A stretch of DNA of 64,000 nt from Symbiodinium natans (Eukaryota > Sar > Dinophyceae > Suessiales > Symbiodiniaceae), in the NCBI GenBank assembly GCA_905221605.1, contig CAJNDS010002158.1, positions 434,001 through 498,000 of the forward strand, written 5' to 3'. Every line of letters starts with the position of its first letter. The stretch's first letter is position 1. Below are positions 44,125 to 54,910 of the stretch, piece after piece. The notes beneath the pieces were generated by a model. That model had not been told where the DNA came from. It made no database searches and was given only the letters and a program-made list of their open reading frames with translations. Both the position numbers and the translations under genes were made by a program.

Positions 44125-44376
44125 CGGGGTTTAGGGTTTTGAGGCTTGAAGGTAGCTCGCAACCCCACAACCCTAAAAGCCCCAAACCCAAAACCCTAGG
44201 AGCCCCAAACTTTAAAGCCCCAAGCCCCCATTTACCCCCGAAACCCTAAACCCTAAACCCTAAACCCTAAACCCTAAACCCTAAACCCTAAACCCTAAAC
44301 CCTAAACCCTAAACCCCAAACCCCAAACCCCAAACCCCTAGCACCCAAAACCCCAAACCCTATAATCTCTGACTAG

Positions 44377-44465
44377 GTCCTCGAGAGCTTCGAGCACCGT
44401 GGCCTCAGCTTTAAGGACGCGGACGACGAGCAGAACTTCAAGACCCGATTGAAGCCCCAGCGCCC
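44377..44465 (+). CDS. Exon candidate after the EF-hand exon
   Basis: TCTGACTAG acceptor; reads VLESFEHRGLSFKDADDEQN, then FKTRLKPQ. Charged, helix-like. Confidence 0.45.
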
Positions 44466-44647
44466 AATTTTTGGGGTTTAGGTTTTAGGGTTTAGGGTTT
44501 GGGGCTTAGGGTTTGGGGTTTAGGGTTTAGGGGTTGGGGTTAGGGTTTAGGGTTCATAGATGTTGGAGTTTCAGGTTTTAGGTGTTCTGAGTTTCAGGGA
44601 AGAGTTTGGGAAGGTTCACGAAGGGCCCCCGAAGTGCGGTTTCTCAG

Positions 44648-44706
44648 CAGCCCAAGTGGATGCTGCGAGCTCTGTCAGGCAAGCGGTTTACATGTGTGAA
44701 TCTAAG
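44648..44706 (+). CDS. Exon candidate
   Basis: TTTCTCAG acceptor and CTAAG|GTTTGC donor; reads AQVDAASSVRQAVYMCESK. Confidence 0.42.
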
Positions 44707-45048
44707 GTTTGCCTGCCTCCAAATCCCTACGCTTCAGACCCAACAACCCCAAGCCCGGAACCCCAAACCAGCCCTGTTTCTTTGCAGACTCGGGATGCTA
44801 GCAGCCGATGAATGCTTGGTTTCCCCGGGGTTGCAACAGGAGCCGCAGCGGCACTCGTTCGTGCTCTGTGCTCCGTTTGGGCATTTACTGTACAAGTGGC
44901 TGTGTGCACATACGTGAATACTTGACGAAGACAGCATATCTTTGCTGGAATTGAATTTTGCCTTCACGGTGGATGTAGGGTGGTAGGTGCCGATTAATGT
45001 AGCCCCCTTGGGTGTCTGCGAAGCGACCTGAGCAGCTTCGCAACTCTG

Positions 45049-45327
45049 ATGACGGCCGTCTGGGCTCATGAGGTCAGTTCCCTCAGATGTCATCGCCATT
45101 CTCTCCATGCACAGCTTGTGACTGTTGCTCACGTGCTTCGTGCAGTCATGTCCTTGTCCAGTTGCCCTTGGAACATCGCAGCATCTCTTGCCCCCAGGGC
45201 CTTTGGTGGCCTTTGGCCGGGAATCAAGTTCCGTTTGCAAGCGCCTTGCGATGGCCCAAATGCATCCAGGGCACCGTACGTTGCTCCTACGGCTCCCCTG
45301 GTTTACCAGCCGGAGACCCGCATTTGA
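45049..45327 (+). CDS. Hypothetical 92-residue frame
   Basis: ATG at 45049, stop at 45325-45327. Composition is ordinary and no motif is known. A 168-codon minus frame overlaps, so strand and status are uncertain. Confidence 0.3.
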   Translation: MTAVWAHEVSSLRCHRHSLHAQLVTVAHVLRAVMSLSSCPWNIAASLAPRAFGGLWPGIKFRLQAPCDGPNASRAPYVAPTAPLVYQPETRI

Positions 45328-45660
45328 GCTTTGATAGTGCCAGATCCTTCATTGCCAACGGCTTGGCCAGTGATTTCACAGGAATTCATTCCTACGTAGT
45401 CTATTTCCAAGGAGCTTCTTCGGGACAGTCCGCAAGACTGCATGCGTAAATCCTAAACCCGAAACGCCAAACCCTATACCCTCCTGTCGAGGCTGATGTT
45501 CCGACAGAAGGCTGGCAACAGGCGCGGGGGCTGTAGGGATCAGGGTTTTAGGGTTGCAGTGCTCTTTGTGCTTAGAGTTCAGGCCGAAAACTCTAAACCC
45601 TGAACCCGAAAACTTAAACCCCAAGTTGGATACATTCAATAAAGGCCGTTCGGTTGGTTG

Positions 45661-45897
45661 ATGCTGGGACAGCGTGGGGTCACTTCAACACAAAATGATT
45701 TCGAAAATGCCCTCTGCTCACGTTTGTTGAGGCTCTCAGGGGTGGTTTTAAGCGGGGAGACAAGTGCCTCAAACACGGCTCTCTTTGATTATGGTCATAG
45801 ATTGCTTAAATTCCTAGTCATGGCAAGCCACAGACCCCAGCCGTTTTCGAGTGTGTTGCCCCACCTGCGGCCAGAAGCCTACACCCCAAAGAACTAA
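45661..45897 (+). CDS. Hypothetical 78-residue frame
   Basis: ATG at 45661; reads MLGQRGVTSTQNDFENALCS and continues to TAA. Unidentified. Confidence 0.28.
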   Translation: MLGQRGVTSTQNDFENALCSRLLRLSGVVLSGETSASNTALFDYGHRLLKFLVMASHRPQPFSSVLPHLRPEAYTPKN

Positions 45898-46146
45898 AAC
45901 CCTAAAGGCTGAACCCCATCTCCACCACCTCCCCCACTCTCAGATCCGAACCTACAGACTAACATTCCTAAACCCTAAACCCTAAACCCTAAACCCTAAA
46001 CCCTAAACCGTAAACCGTAAATCCATAACCCTGAACTCTAAACCGGTAGGGGTGTTGAGGCTGCTTTGGGTGCAATTCCGTCAACTATTCATGTACATGT
46101 CCCCTGCCCTACGTCCCTGCACCCTTAGCCCTGAGCCCCTGCGGAG

Positions 46147-46210
46147 TTGGACAGGCTGGACCTGAATGCATTTTGCCACCACTTCGGCGAGCTCTTCAGG
46201 CCCTTTGAGC
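46147..46210 (+). CDS. Exon candidate
   Basis: After CTGCGGAG reads LDRLDLNAFCHHFGELFRPF; GT donor at 46211. CCCAAAA variants follow. Confidence 0.45.
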
Positions 46211-46228
46211 GTGTTTGGTGGAGGCAAA

Positions 46229-46305
46229 ACCCAAAACCCAAACCCAAAACCCAAAACCCAAAACCCAAAACCCAAAACCCAAAATCCAAAACCCAAAACC
46301 CAAAA
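46229..46305 (-). repeat. CCCAAAA variant array
   Basis: About ten CCCAAAA/CCCAAA units, then CCCTAAA. Confidence 0.9.
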
Positions 46306-46643
46306 CCCTAAACCCTAAACCCTAAACCTAAACCGTAAACCCTAAACCCCAAACCCTAAACCCTAAGCCCTAAACCGCCTAAATCCTCTTTACTATATAA
46401 ATTTAGACCGTAAATTGAATTTCAGAATTTGGTCGCTTTATTCTCTGGGTGGGTGGGTGTTATATCAGAGCCGTAAATGAAGTTTTACCATCAAACTGCT
46501 CCATCCGGAGTGCTAAACCCTAAACCTTAAACCTTAAACCCTAACCCCTAAACCCTAAACCCTGAACCCGAAACCTAAACCCTAAACCCTAGTCTCTAAT
46601 CCCTAAACCCTAAACCCTAAACCCTAACCTCCGGAGTCGACAG

Positions 46644-46740
46644 GTACCACGCTGCTGCCGACCCGTCGGAGGCGGACTCCGGGGAGGTCAGGGAAGCCCA
46701 GTTCGACGAGGACCCCCGACTTCAACTTAGGCATTCAGGT
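46644..46740 (+). CDS. Exon candidate, 32 codons
   Basis: GTCGACAG acceptor; reads YHAAADPSEADSGEVREAQF, then DEDPRLQLRHS; GTTCCC donor. Acidic. One of the clearer islands. Confidence 0.48.
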
Positions 46741-47189
46741 TCCCTAAAATTTAGGAGCCTCCGGCTCAGGCCGCCGACCCAAGAGGCCCGAAACCTCTCA
46801 ACCCTCAAACCCTTAACCCTAAACCCCACACCCTATACCCAGAACCCTAATCCCTCAACAACCCTCACTCCAGGTTTTGAGCCTCTGTGGGGTGTCATGA
46901 GCCTCCTTAAAACTCGATTCCTCCTGGCGATAAGTCCCTAAGCTAAGCTGCAAACCCCAAACCCCAAACGCGAGACACGAGTCAAGTCCTAAACCCTAAA
47001 CCCTAAACCCTAAAACCTTAAACCCTATACCCTAAGCCCTAAACCCTAACCCTCAGGTTGAGGTGTTGGGGGTTTTTGGTTTTGGGGAGAAGATGCCCGA
47101 GCGAACCTGCAGGTGTAGGGCCAAGAAGTGGGTTTAGGGTTAGGGGAACCCTAAACCCTAAACCCTATACCCTATACCCTAAGCCCTAA

Positions 47190-47192
<3 letters not shown>

Positions 47193-47248
<56 letters not shown>

Positions 47249-47292
47249 GGTGGGTGTGTGTGTGTGGGTGTGGGTGTGTGTGTGTGTGTGTG
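47193..47292 (+). repeat. TG microsatellite
   Basis: (TG)n with GGGTGG interruptions. Val-Cys repeat frames here are artefacts. Confidence 0.97.
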
Positions 47293-47308
47293 CCTTGCTG
47301 GCTCATAG

Positions 47309-47420
47309 CAAGCGCAGGAACAGTCCGTTCGGAGCACCACCGACCTTCACGTCTGAGAAGTTGTGCCGGACACCGTCCGCTCTGTCGCCGAAGTTTAGGT
47401 TTGGAAGATTGTGGCCCCTG
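47309..47420 (+). CDS. Exon candidate
   Basis: After CTCATAG reads KRRNSPFGAPPTFTSEKLCR, then TPSALSPKFRFGRLW. Basic, Ser/Pro-rich. Confidence 0.42.
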
Positions 47421-47563
47421 ATGTGAACTCAACCCCGCATCCTGAACGTGGGTAGTTCTATGACCTGGGGCCCTGGGTGGGGCCTGCATCATGCACCAGC
47501 AAGCCCCAAACCCTAAGCCCTAAGCCGGAGGCATGTGTAGAGAACTACCCACCTGGGTCTTTC

Positions 47564-47650
47564 GCGGGTGTCAGACTCACGGGTCGTTGTCCAAAGAACC
47601 GCGCGATGGCACGCTGCGGACTTGACCTGCGGGATTCCCTACTACAATAG
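47564..47650 (+). CDS. Exon candidate
   Basis: Reads SDSRVVVQRTARWHAADLTC, then GIPYYNSLLG, between a CCCTAAG run and a TG tract. Confidence 0.42.
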   Translation, partial: AGVRLTGRCPKNRAMARCGLDLRDSLLQ

Positions 47651-47685
47651 CCTTCTAGGCGTTTTGCACATATATATATACACAC

Positions 47686-47704
47686 ACTGTGTGTGTGTGT
47701 GCGC

Positions 47705-47799
<95 letters not shown>

Positions 47800-47802
47800 C
47801 AT
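47686..47802 (+). repeat. TG microsatellite
   Basis: More than 45 TG dinucleotides with a GCGCGGG interruption near 47700. Confidence 0.97.
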
Positions 47803-48104
47803 ATCAAAAAATCGAGTGACGCTAGGGTTGAGGTTTTGGGGTTTGGGGTTTCGGGTCCAGTGCTCTGGGCTTGGGTTCAAGCCTAAACCCTAAACCAAAG
47901 CTGAAACCCTGAACCCTGAACCCTGAACCCTAAACCCTAAACCCTAAACCCTAAACCCTAAACCCTAAACCCCAAAAAACTTACCCCTTTAGTTTGGAGT
48001 TTCGGGTGCTGGCCGAGAAAAAGAACGGGGGGTGTACTCTAAGGGCCCAGTTTTAGTGGGTATTTCGGGTAAACCCTAAACCCCAACCCCTCAACCATCC
48101 TCAA

Positions 48105-48206
48105 CCCTAAACCCTAAACCCTAAACCCTAAACCCTAAACCCTAAACCCTAAACCCTAAACCCTAAACCCTAAACCCTAAACCCTAAACCCTAAACCCTA
48201 AACCCC
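48105..48206 (-). repeat. Telomere-like array (CCCTAAA)
   Basis: About 14 perfect units. Confidence 0.95.
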
Positions 48207-48224
48207 AAACCCTAAGCCCTACCC

Positions 48225-48324
48225 TGCTTGCCCTCCGTAACATGCGCCAGCTACGCGCTTGGAGATGTCCGGGGTTGGCGAAGCCACCCCTGCACCGGAC
48301 CGAGACAGATGCCGCCCGCAAAAG
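48225..48324 (+). CDS. Exon candidate
   Basis: Reads LLALRNMRQLRAWRCPGLAK, then PPLHRTETDAARKR; AAAAG|GTCGGG donor. The CCCTAAG end of the array lies directly upstream. Confidence 0.45.
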
Positions 48325-49165
48325 GTCGGGATTTTGAGTGGTTTAGGGCCGGGTTAGGGTTTAGGGTTTAGTGTTTAGGGTTTAGGGTTTGGGGTTTAGG
48401 GTCTGGGGTTTAGGGTTTAGGGGTAGGGTTTAGGGTTACGTAGGGTTTTTGGTTTAGGGCTGCGAGGGAGATGTCGAGCTGCGTAGCCTTTGTGCATCTG
48501 ACCATCCCAGACCCAGTTACTACCAGCTGCTGTAGGGGTTTAGGGCTTAGGGTTTAGGATCAGAATAACTGACCCTAAATCCTAAACCCTAAACCCCAAA
48601 CCCTACACCCTAAACCCCCCAACCTGGATCCCGCACACTGCCCAGTCCCGGCCCCTTCGCCGCGGGCGGCCGCTGCGCGGCCCCCACCGAGGCGCCGTTC
48701 TCAGATTCTTGGGCTTGGGTTTAGGGTTTAGGGTTTAGGGTTTAGGGTTTAGGGTTTGGAGTTTGGGGTTTAGGGTTTAGGGTTTTTGGGTTTTAGGGTG
48801 GTTGAGGGGTTTCGGGGTTTAGGGGTTTAGGAGCTTAGAGATGGGGGTCTGGCGATTTGGGGGTTTAGGATTTGAGGTTCGGGTTTAAGGGTTTCGGGTC
48901 AAGGGTTCAGGTTGTGCAGAGTTTGGAGTTGGGTTTGTTGGCTTTCGGATTGGTTACAGTTTTGAAGCTTTGGGTCGCGGAAGCGGCGCAGGCTGCTTTG
49001 GGCCTAAAAAAGTGGTGCAGGCTGATTCAAACCTAAACCCACAAAACCCTGAGCCCCAAGCCAAAAACTCTAAACCTCTAAACCTCTAAACCCTGAACCC
49101 TGAACCCTGAACCCTAAACCCGAAACCCTAAACCCTAAACCCCAAACCCGGTCTTTGGGTTTCAG

Positions 49166-49250
49166 GGCCTTGCTAGGAGGGCCCCCTGCGCCAGGCGTCG
49201 GAAAGTGTCGACGCCCTCTAAGGCATCGGAAGCGATTGGGTCGAGTTCAC
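49166..49250 (+). CDS. Exon candidate
   Basis: GGTTTCAG acceptor; reads GLARRAPCARRRKVSTPSKA, then SEAIGSSS. Very basic. Confidence 0.42.
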
Positions 49251-49877
49251 GGGGGTTTAGGGTTTAGGGTTTAGGGCTTATAGTTTAGGGTTTAGGGTTG
49301 AAGGTTAGGGGTCAGGGGCTTGGGCTTTAGTCTTGGTTTATGGTGGAGTTCCGCACATGCTTCCAGGTTTTGGTGGGTTTGGCGTGGGAGTAGTTGCTTC
49401 AGGCATTTGCTGCCTGGTCCGGCCGTGGTTTTCGAATCCTCCGGAGCCCAAAATCCTCAACAACGAACCCTGCAATTGCCCTGGATCCTATACCCTTAAC
49501 CCGAAACCCTAAACCCTAAACCCTGGTTCGAAAGTTCTCTGGAGTGTCCGAAATCCCTACGTGCGAGGCCTAAACCCTGAAAACCCCAAAAGAGTGCCCC
49601 CGCCCCCCCCCCCCCAACCCCAAGCCCCTAAACCCTTCTCCCTACTGCACACTGTAACCCTGTAACCCTGGAACACTGGAACCCTGGAACACTGTAACCC
49701 TGTAACCCCCTGTAACCCTCTTTCAGGTGACCTAGAGTAGGGGGCGGGGGTTCTCTCACGTATTTTCTATCAACCGGACGCCTTATGAAAAAACAAAAAA
49801 AAGACATTTCCTGGAAACCGGCAACCCCGAACAACCCGAAGCCCGAAGCCGCCTTGGCCCCGCTCACACCCTCGTAG

Positions 49878-49921
49878 GTGGCCCCGGGCCAGCGTTCTCC
49901 CTCCCGCCGCCTCCTGAGTTC
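49878..49921 (+). CDS. Exon candidate
   Basis: CCTCGTAG acceptor; reads VAPGQRSPSRRLLSS. Confidence 0.33.
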
Positions 49922-50712
49922 ACCTTGCTGCTTAGGGTTCAGGGCCTCGGGTTTGGAGGTTGTTCTGGGTTTAGGGTTTAGGGCTTAGGTTTTAGGGTGG
50001 GTAACCTAGCTGCTTAGGGTTCAGGGCTTGGGGTTTGGAGGTTTTCTGGGTAGCTCTACAACTGGGGTTGTCAGTTAGGGTAGTGTGGAGAATACGCTAC
50101 TTTGGCATGCTACAACGTGTGCACACTACGCCGTTCAGTTCGGGTACTTGCAGTGACAACCCAGGATCCTCAGCACCCTCCGGCACCCTCAGCCCCCAGC
50201 CTCACTAATTAAACACATCCAAACGCCCAAAGCCCGCCAAGCCCAGAAACACCTGAAAGCCTAAACCCCTAAACCCTCCCCAAAGAAAACACACCAACCC
50301 AAAACACTCTCAAGCCCTGGGTAGCCCAGGGTTCATGACCAGTAGAACGCTGCAGTTCGCGTTCCCTCAAGGCTTTCCAAACACGACACAATCATGCACC
50401 ACAGCGCTGACCCAAAAAAGGCCCCCCGGGCTGGTCTTCTTAGGGCGGCGGGATGGTTCTGTGCTCGACCCTAAAATAACCTCGAAAACTTTCGACCCTA
50501 GACCCGAATCCTAAACCCCAAACCCTAAGCCCATACTCTGTTGCCCTGGCTTTGTGGGTGTTCACACTCGACCAGCACCCCCATGGGCTGTATACAATAA
50601 ATACCTTAAACCCACAAGGCCCACATGCCCTTACTGATCCCGAGAGCCTTAGTGCCTCCAAGTAAGCCAAACTACGTAAAGCCCTCATGACCCAGTATTC
50701 CCAGTATCCCCT

Positions 50713-50821
50713 TCAAATCCCAAGAAGCCAAGCATTTAAGTTCCTCCGATGCTTTGTGTTTTCGAGGCCCCGACTCCTCGGCGAAGGGCAAGCCTGCCGG
50801 AGACAAAGCAGGCCACTTGAC
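50713..50821 (+). repeat. Duplicated ~100-bp segment, copy A
   Basis: Shares AAGCCAAG, TTTAAGTTCC, CCGATGCT, CGAAGGG and GGAGACAAAGCAGG in the same order as 51097-51205. Confidence 0.75.
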
Positions 50822-51096
50822 GTTTGGGGCGGTGCCCAGGGTGTTCCTGGGCAAATAACCCTAAGAGCTCGAGTCCGTGCAAAATCGCGTTCCCTCAGAC
50901 CCCTGAAACCACCACCCTAAACCCTAAAACCTAAACCCTAAACCCCAAACAAATCAAAAGACCCCCCTAAGCCCATCGCGGCAAAACACACACACACACA
51001 CACACATGCGTTCAATGACCCCGGCAACTGTACTGTAATAGCCAAAAAGCCCCGAGATCTTGGTGCCCCCTATTTACAGTACCTAGCATCCATTCC

Positions 51097-51205
51097 CAAA
51101 ACATCCCAAGCAGCCAAGTTTTTAAGTTCCCCCGATGCTGAATCGTTTTCGAGGCACCGACTCGGCGAAGGGTAAGCCTGCTGGAGACAAAGCAGGCATC
51201 TTGAC
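51097..51205 (+). repeat. Duplicated ~100-bp segment, copy B
   Basis: Diverged copy of 50713-50821 (about 80 percent by eye). Confidence 0.75.
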
Positions 51206-51892
51206 TTCTGATTCTGGGGGTTAGGGCTCATCATGGCCCCAAAGCCCTCAGTCCCTCTACGCCACCCGCTCTCTCCCCAACCGTACCCAAGCCACGCCCC
51301 CCAAGTCCCCACCTCAACACCCCGTTCCACAGCGGACCAGCCAGGCCGCCAAGGTTTGTGCTGGCCGAATCGGTAAAGCTGCCCCCAGACCCCCGACCGT
51401 GCATTCCGATCCTGTAGGCTACCGTGCCCTTGGCTTACAGGGTTTAGGGTTTAGGGTTTCGGGTTTTGGGTTTACGAGCTGATGTGTGAAAGGTCGGCAT
51501 AGGGTTGAACACATGCCTGCTGCACCCTGGCCAGTTCCGACAGAGCTCTTCGTCGAGGCCGCCCCACTGCGAGTCTGATCTTGAGTGTGCCAGGGACCAT
51601 GTCAGTACGTGCTGTGCATGTGGGCGTTTGCTGCTGCCACCTGAACCTCGGTATGGTCTCTATGGTAGACAGTGGCAGACAAGATGAAAGTCAGTGATGC
51701 CACAGGAACCCAGGGCTTGAAGCTAAGAGCCTAAAGATGCCAACCCCTAAACCCTCAGTTTTGAAGCCCCCTTGACCTTACTGTTGGTTACTAGGGAACG
51801 AGGGAATGAGGTACCCTGTATATCCCCCTGCATATACCCTTTAAGGGATTGTGTAGGGTGCCTCATTCCGTCAATGCCCATCCAACCAACAG

Positions 51893-51991
51893 CAAGTGAC
51901 GCCCGGCAGGTCTTCATGGAGTTCACCAACGGCAGCAGCGAGCCGCCCGAAGGGCAGGTGCTCCAGGACCCGGGGGGACCGCCAGCGGGGG
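51893..51991 (+). CDS. Exon with GTGAGC donor, 5' of a heptamer-filled intron
   Basis: ACCAACAG acceptor. Reads SDARQVFMEFTNGSSEPPEG, then QVLQDPGGPPAG and ends in phase 1 at GGGG|GTGAGC. It joins in frame to the exon at 52124. Family unknown. Confidence 0.6.
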
Positions 51992-52123
51992 GTGAGCAGC
52001 TCCCAAATCTTGAACCCCAAGCCCTAAACAATAAACCCTAAACCCTAAACAATAAACCCTAAGCCCTAAGCCCTAAACCTGAATTGGTGGGTTCAAGTTA
52101 GATGCTTCTGACGCCCCCTGCAG
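51992..52123 (+). other. 132-nt intron built largely from CCCTAAA-type units
   Basis: Starts GTGAGCAGC, ends GCCCCCTGCAG, with a pyrimidine-rich stretch before AG. Positions ~52014-52078 are CCCTAAA/CCCTAAG/AATAAA units. Phase 1 on both sides makes the flanking exons continuous. Confidence 0.6.
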
Positions 52124-52206
52124 TCGCATCCGGAAGACTTGTGACGTCTCAGGAGTTGCGCCTCGAGATGCAGGTTGTAGAGGCTGGGGGTCCGTTTTTC
52201 TGCGAG
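52124..52206 (+). CDS. Exon 3' of the heptamer-filled intron
   Basis: Continues the frame as VASGRLVTSQELRLEMQVVE, then AGGPFFCEAS. The donor is probably GC-type (GCGAG|GCCTCC). Unidentified, but composition is clearly protein-like. Confidence 0.58.
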
Positions 52207-52584
52207 GCCTCCCCTAAACCTTAAGCTTAGGGTTTGGGGTTGAGGGAAACCTAAACCCGAAACCCTGGAGTCTTGAGTTTAGGGCCGAGGGTACCAGCCC
52301 CTGAGCCCTCAACCCCCAAACTTCTCAAACACCCCCGCCCCAAAGCAGGCCGGAAGGCTCCAGAAAAGCTCCAAACCCAACACCTGAACATGTTGCCTAA
52401 ACCCTAACACGGTCCAATATGCCCAAACCCTACGTAAACCCTAATCCCTCAACCCAGATCCCCTCAAACCCGAAAGCGGTCTTGTGCTCGTGAAACCCTC
52501 CACCAGTAAAGCCACCTTCGTCAAACCCACGAATCCCTAAACCCTAGACCCTACTTGGAACCCTAAGCAAGCTAAGCGCCACAG

Positions 52585-52647
52585 TTGCCTTCCCGGACGC
52601 CGCTGCGGTCCCTGCGCATCACGAATGTGCCCCCTGACGGCCCTCTG
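52585..52647 (+). CDS. Exon candidate
   Basis: CGCCACAG acceptor, CTCTG|GTGGGG donor; reads LPSRTPLRSLRITNVPPDGP. Confidence 0.48.
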
Positions 52648-52798
52648 GTGGGGTCTAGGGATTTTTACCCTGAACCCTAAACCCTGAACCCTAAACCCTA
52701 AACCCTAAACCCCTTATAGGGAGGCTTCGGGGCCTTGGGTTCGAGGTCTTGTGGGAGTTGAGGGTCGAGGACTTCAGGTTCAGGGCTTTTGGAGCCAG

Positions 52799-52910
52799 GG
52801 AGTGGAGAGGGGACTGAGCCCGCTCGATGGCGAGGGGCGATTCAGAGTTTCTTGTGGCGGGGGGTCGCGGAGGCAAGGCCCCACAAAAATGTAGGCGGCG
52901 GGGAGGGGGC
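52799..52910 (+). CDS. Exon candidate with GTGAGG donor
   Basis: GGAGCCAG acceptor; reads EPARWRGAIQSFLWRGVAEA, then RPHKNVGGGEG; GTGAGG donor at 52911. Both splice sites are good. Confidence 0.52.
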
Positions 52911-53094
52911 GTGAGGTGGATTGAATCCGGCTAGATTGACCCCCGCTAAGCCGGAAACCCGAAACTAAAGCCATCCAAACCATGCTAAGCCCAAGACCCT
53001 CAAGCCCACCAAAACGCCCCCTTTTGCAAGGACATCCCCTAGTTTGGGAAGCCCCCGTTCTCAACCTCCGAAAAGAAATCTAAACCCTACAGCC

Positions 53095-53265
53095 GTATAA
53101 TACCCCCTTAAGCCCTATGAGCCCTATGAGCCCTATAAGCCCTATAATGCCCCTTTAAGCCCAATGAGCCCTCTAATACCCCTTTAAGCCCTATGAGCCC
53201 CATAATACCCCTTTAAGCCCTATAAGCCTACTATAGCCCTTTAGCCCTATATGCCTAAGCCCTAT
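53095..53265 (-). repeat. CCCTATGAG/CCCCTTTAAG repeat
   Basis: Irregular repeats of CCCTATGAG and AATACCCCTTTAAG grading into CCCTAAA at 53270-53342. Confidence 0.8.
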
Positions 53266-53506
53266 GAGCCCTAAACCCTAAACCCTAAACCCTAAACCCT
53301 AAACCCTAAACCCTAAACCCTAAACCCTAAACCCTAAACCCTTTAGCCCTATATGACCGAGGCCGGGGTCCATTGGCACCGCCATGCTCGAGGCGAGGGA
53401 TTGCAGAATCCGGGCAGAGGGGTTTAGGGTTTAGGGTTTACCCTCTTGGGGGTGGGCAACGGTTGTTTTTCTTAGCACGTCTCTTCTTGCGGGGGCTTCG
53501 GGTTTC

Positions 53507-53507
<1 letters not shown>

Positions 53508-53539
<32 letters not shown>
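53508..53539 (+). repeat. Poly-T run
   Basis: About 32 consecutive T. Confidence 0.95.
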
Positions 53540-53722
53540 CCGGTGCAAGATTGGTTTGGGGAGTTTGGGGTTTAAAGCTGAGCAGCCCTCAGCCTCCAAG
53601 CCCCAAAGTCCTTACCGGTCCGCAAGCAGAATGCCTAGCCTGGGGTGTATGTCGAGGAATTTAGTTTTGGGAGTTTAGGGTTTAGGGTTTCGGGTTTAGG
53701 GTTTGGTGTTTTGGGCCCAAAG

Positions 53723-53830
53723 CCCAACGCCACGAGAAGGTCACCAGCCTCCCGCGCGCAGAGCTGTGCATGGCGCTGATCAAGGACCCCCTCTCTGCTG
53801 CCTTCAAACGCGGTGCCGAGCCCCTCCTGC
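53723..53830 (+). CDS. Exon candidate
   Basis: Reads EKVTSLPRAELCMALIKDPL, then SAAFKRGAEPLLPR. Helix-like, one of the better islands. It is followed by a mixed CCCTGTAAA/CCCTATAAA repeat (53870-54070). Confidence 0.48.
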
Positions 53831-54118
53831 CCCGGAAAGCCCGACCCCTAAGACTTCAAAAGCCTCAAGCTCTATAAACCCTGCAAACCCTGTAAGCCTG
53901 ATAAACCCTGTAAAGCCCATGACCCCTACATGAACCCTGCAAACCCTATAAACCCTACACACCCTGCCAACCTTGTATACCCTGTGAACCCTATGCGCCC
54001 TTTCCGCCCTAGGTACCCTACCAACCCTGTAAATCCTGTAAGCCTTGTGAACCCCTGTGAACCTCATGAACCCTACAATTCCTTAAGCCCCCTTAACCCC
54101 ACAAGCCCCGTCAACCAG

Positions 54119-54189
54119 GAGTCAGGGGATGTCGATGCCCCGAAGCTGAGCTGGGACGACAGCGAGGATGGGCTGACGATTTTGCCGAG
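54119..54189 (+). CDS. Exon candidate
   Basis: CAACCAG acceptor, CCGAG|GTTCAG donor; reads ESGDVDAPKLSWDDSEDGLT. Acidic. Confidence 0.48.
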
Positions 54190-54371
54190 GTTCAGGTTGA
54201 GGCTCAACCCTAAACCCAAGGGCCTGAGGGGCTAAGGGGTTTCAGGGCCCTTCGGGGTTTAGGGGTTTTGGGGTTTTGGGGCCTGGGGGTGGTGCTGGTG
54301 AGCGGCAGCTCCCGCGCTTCGGGGTTCGCGGCTTAGGGTCATGGTCCTACGGCTGAACGCTTGTTTCTATA

Positions 54372-54476
54372 GGGGGGGGACCCTACGAAAATAAGGGATC
54401 CCCAATTTCGACTACAAATTGTAGGATACCTTGACAATAAGGACCCCAATAAGGTACCCCGAATTTCGGAAACCCC
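54372..54476 (-). mobile_element. TIR element copy 5 (reverse)
   Basis: On the minus strand: GGGGTTTCCGAAATTCGGGG, TACCTTATTGGGGTCCTTAT and a far end ATCCCTTATTTTCGTAGGG. The termini form an imperfect inverted repeat. Confidence 0.65.
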
Positions 54477-54596
54477 AATAGGAATCTTGAATAATTCGGC
54501 CACCCCCCCACCCGCCCACCCCCCAGATTCCCAAGAGAATCCGAGGTGGCAAGGGTCCCGAGCTGCGAAGCCCAAGCTGTTCAGGGTTTAAGGAGG

Positions 54597-54695
54597 TTTG
54601 GGGTTTAGGGTTTTGTAGGGTTTCTAAGGTTTCTAGGGTTTCTAGGGTTTCTAGGGTTTCTGGGGTTTCTGGGGTTTCTGGGGTTTCTAGGGTTA
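54597..54695 (+). repeat. CTAGGGTTT nonamer array
   Basis: About ten units of CTAGGGTTT/CTGGGGTTT. Confidence 0.85.
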
Positions 54696-54837
54696 AGTGT
54701 GTTTGTTTAGGGTTGAACAACGACTTTCCTTCCTCCGACCCAGAGCCATTTGGATGAAGAAATAAATGCCTCGGCAACGTCAAGAGCACCCCTGAAAATC
54801 CGATCCATGACGTGCCACCTGGCGGTTTGCGAAAGTA

Positions 54838-54910
54838 CGGGACCCCCCAATGTTGATCCGCGAAGAGTAGGATTCCCTTAAAGTAAGGACCCCAAGAAGG
54901 TACCCCTAAT
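54838..54910 (-). mobile_element. TIR element copy 6, partial (reverse)
   Basis: TAGGATTCCCTTAAAGTAAG, GACCCC, AGGTACCCCTAATT match the core; the terminus is replaced by the octamer array that follows. Confidence 0.5.

Noticed and set aside
47194-47893. Val-Cys repeat frames on the + strand and Thr-His frames on the minus strand
   Set aside because: Products of TG microsatellites.
53804-54067. 87-codon minus-strand frame (Arg/Val/Tyr repeats)
   Set aside because: It is translation of CCCTGTAAA/CCCTATAAA-type repeats.
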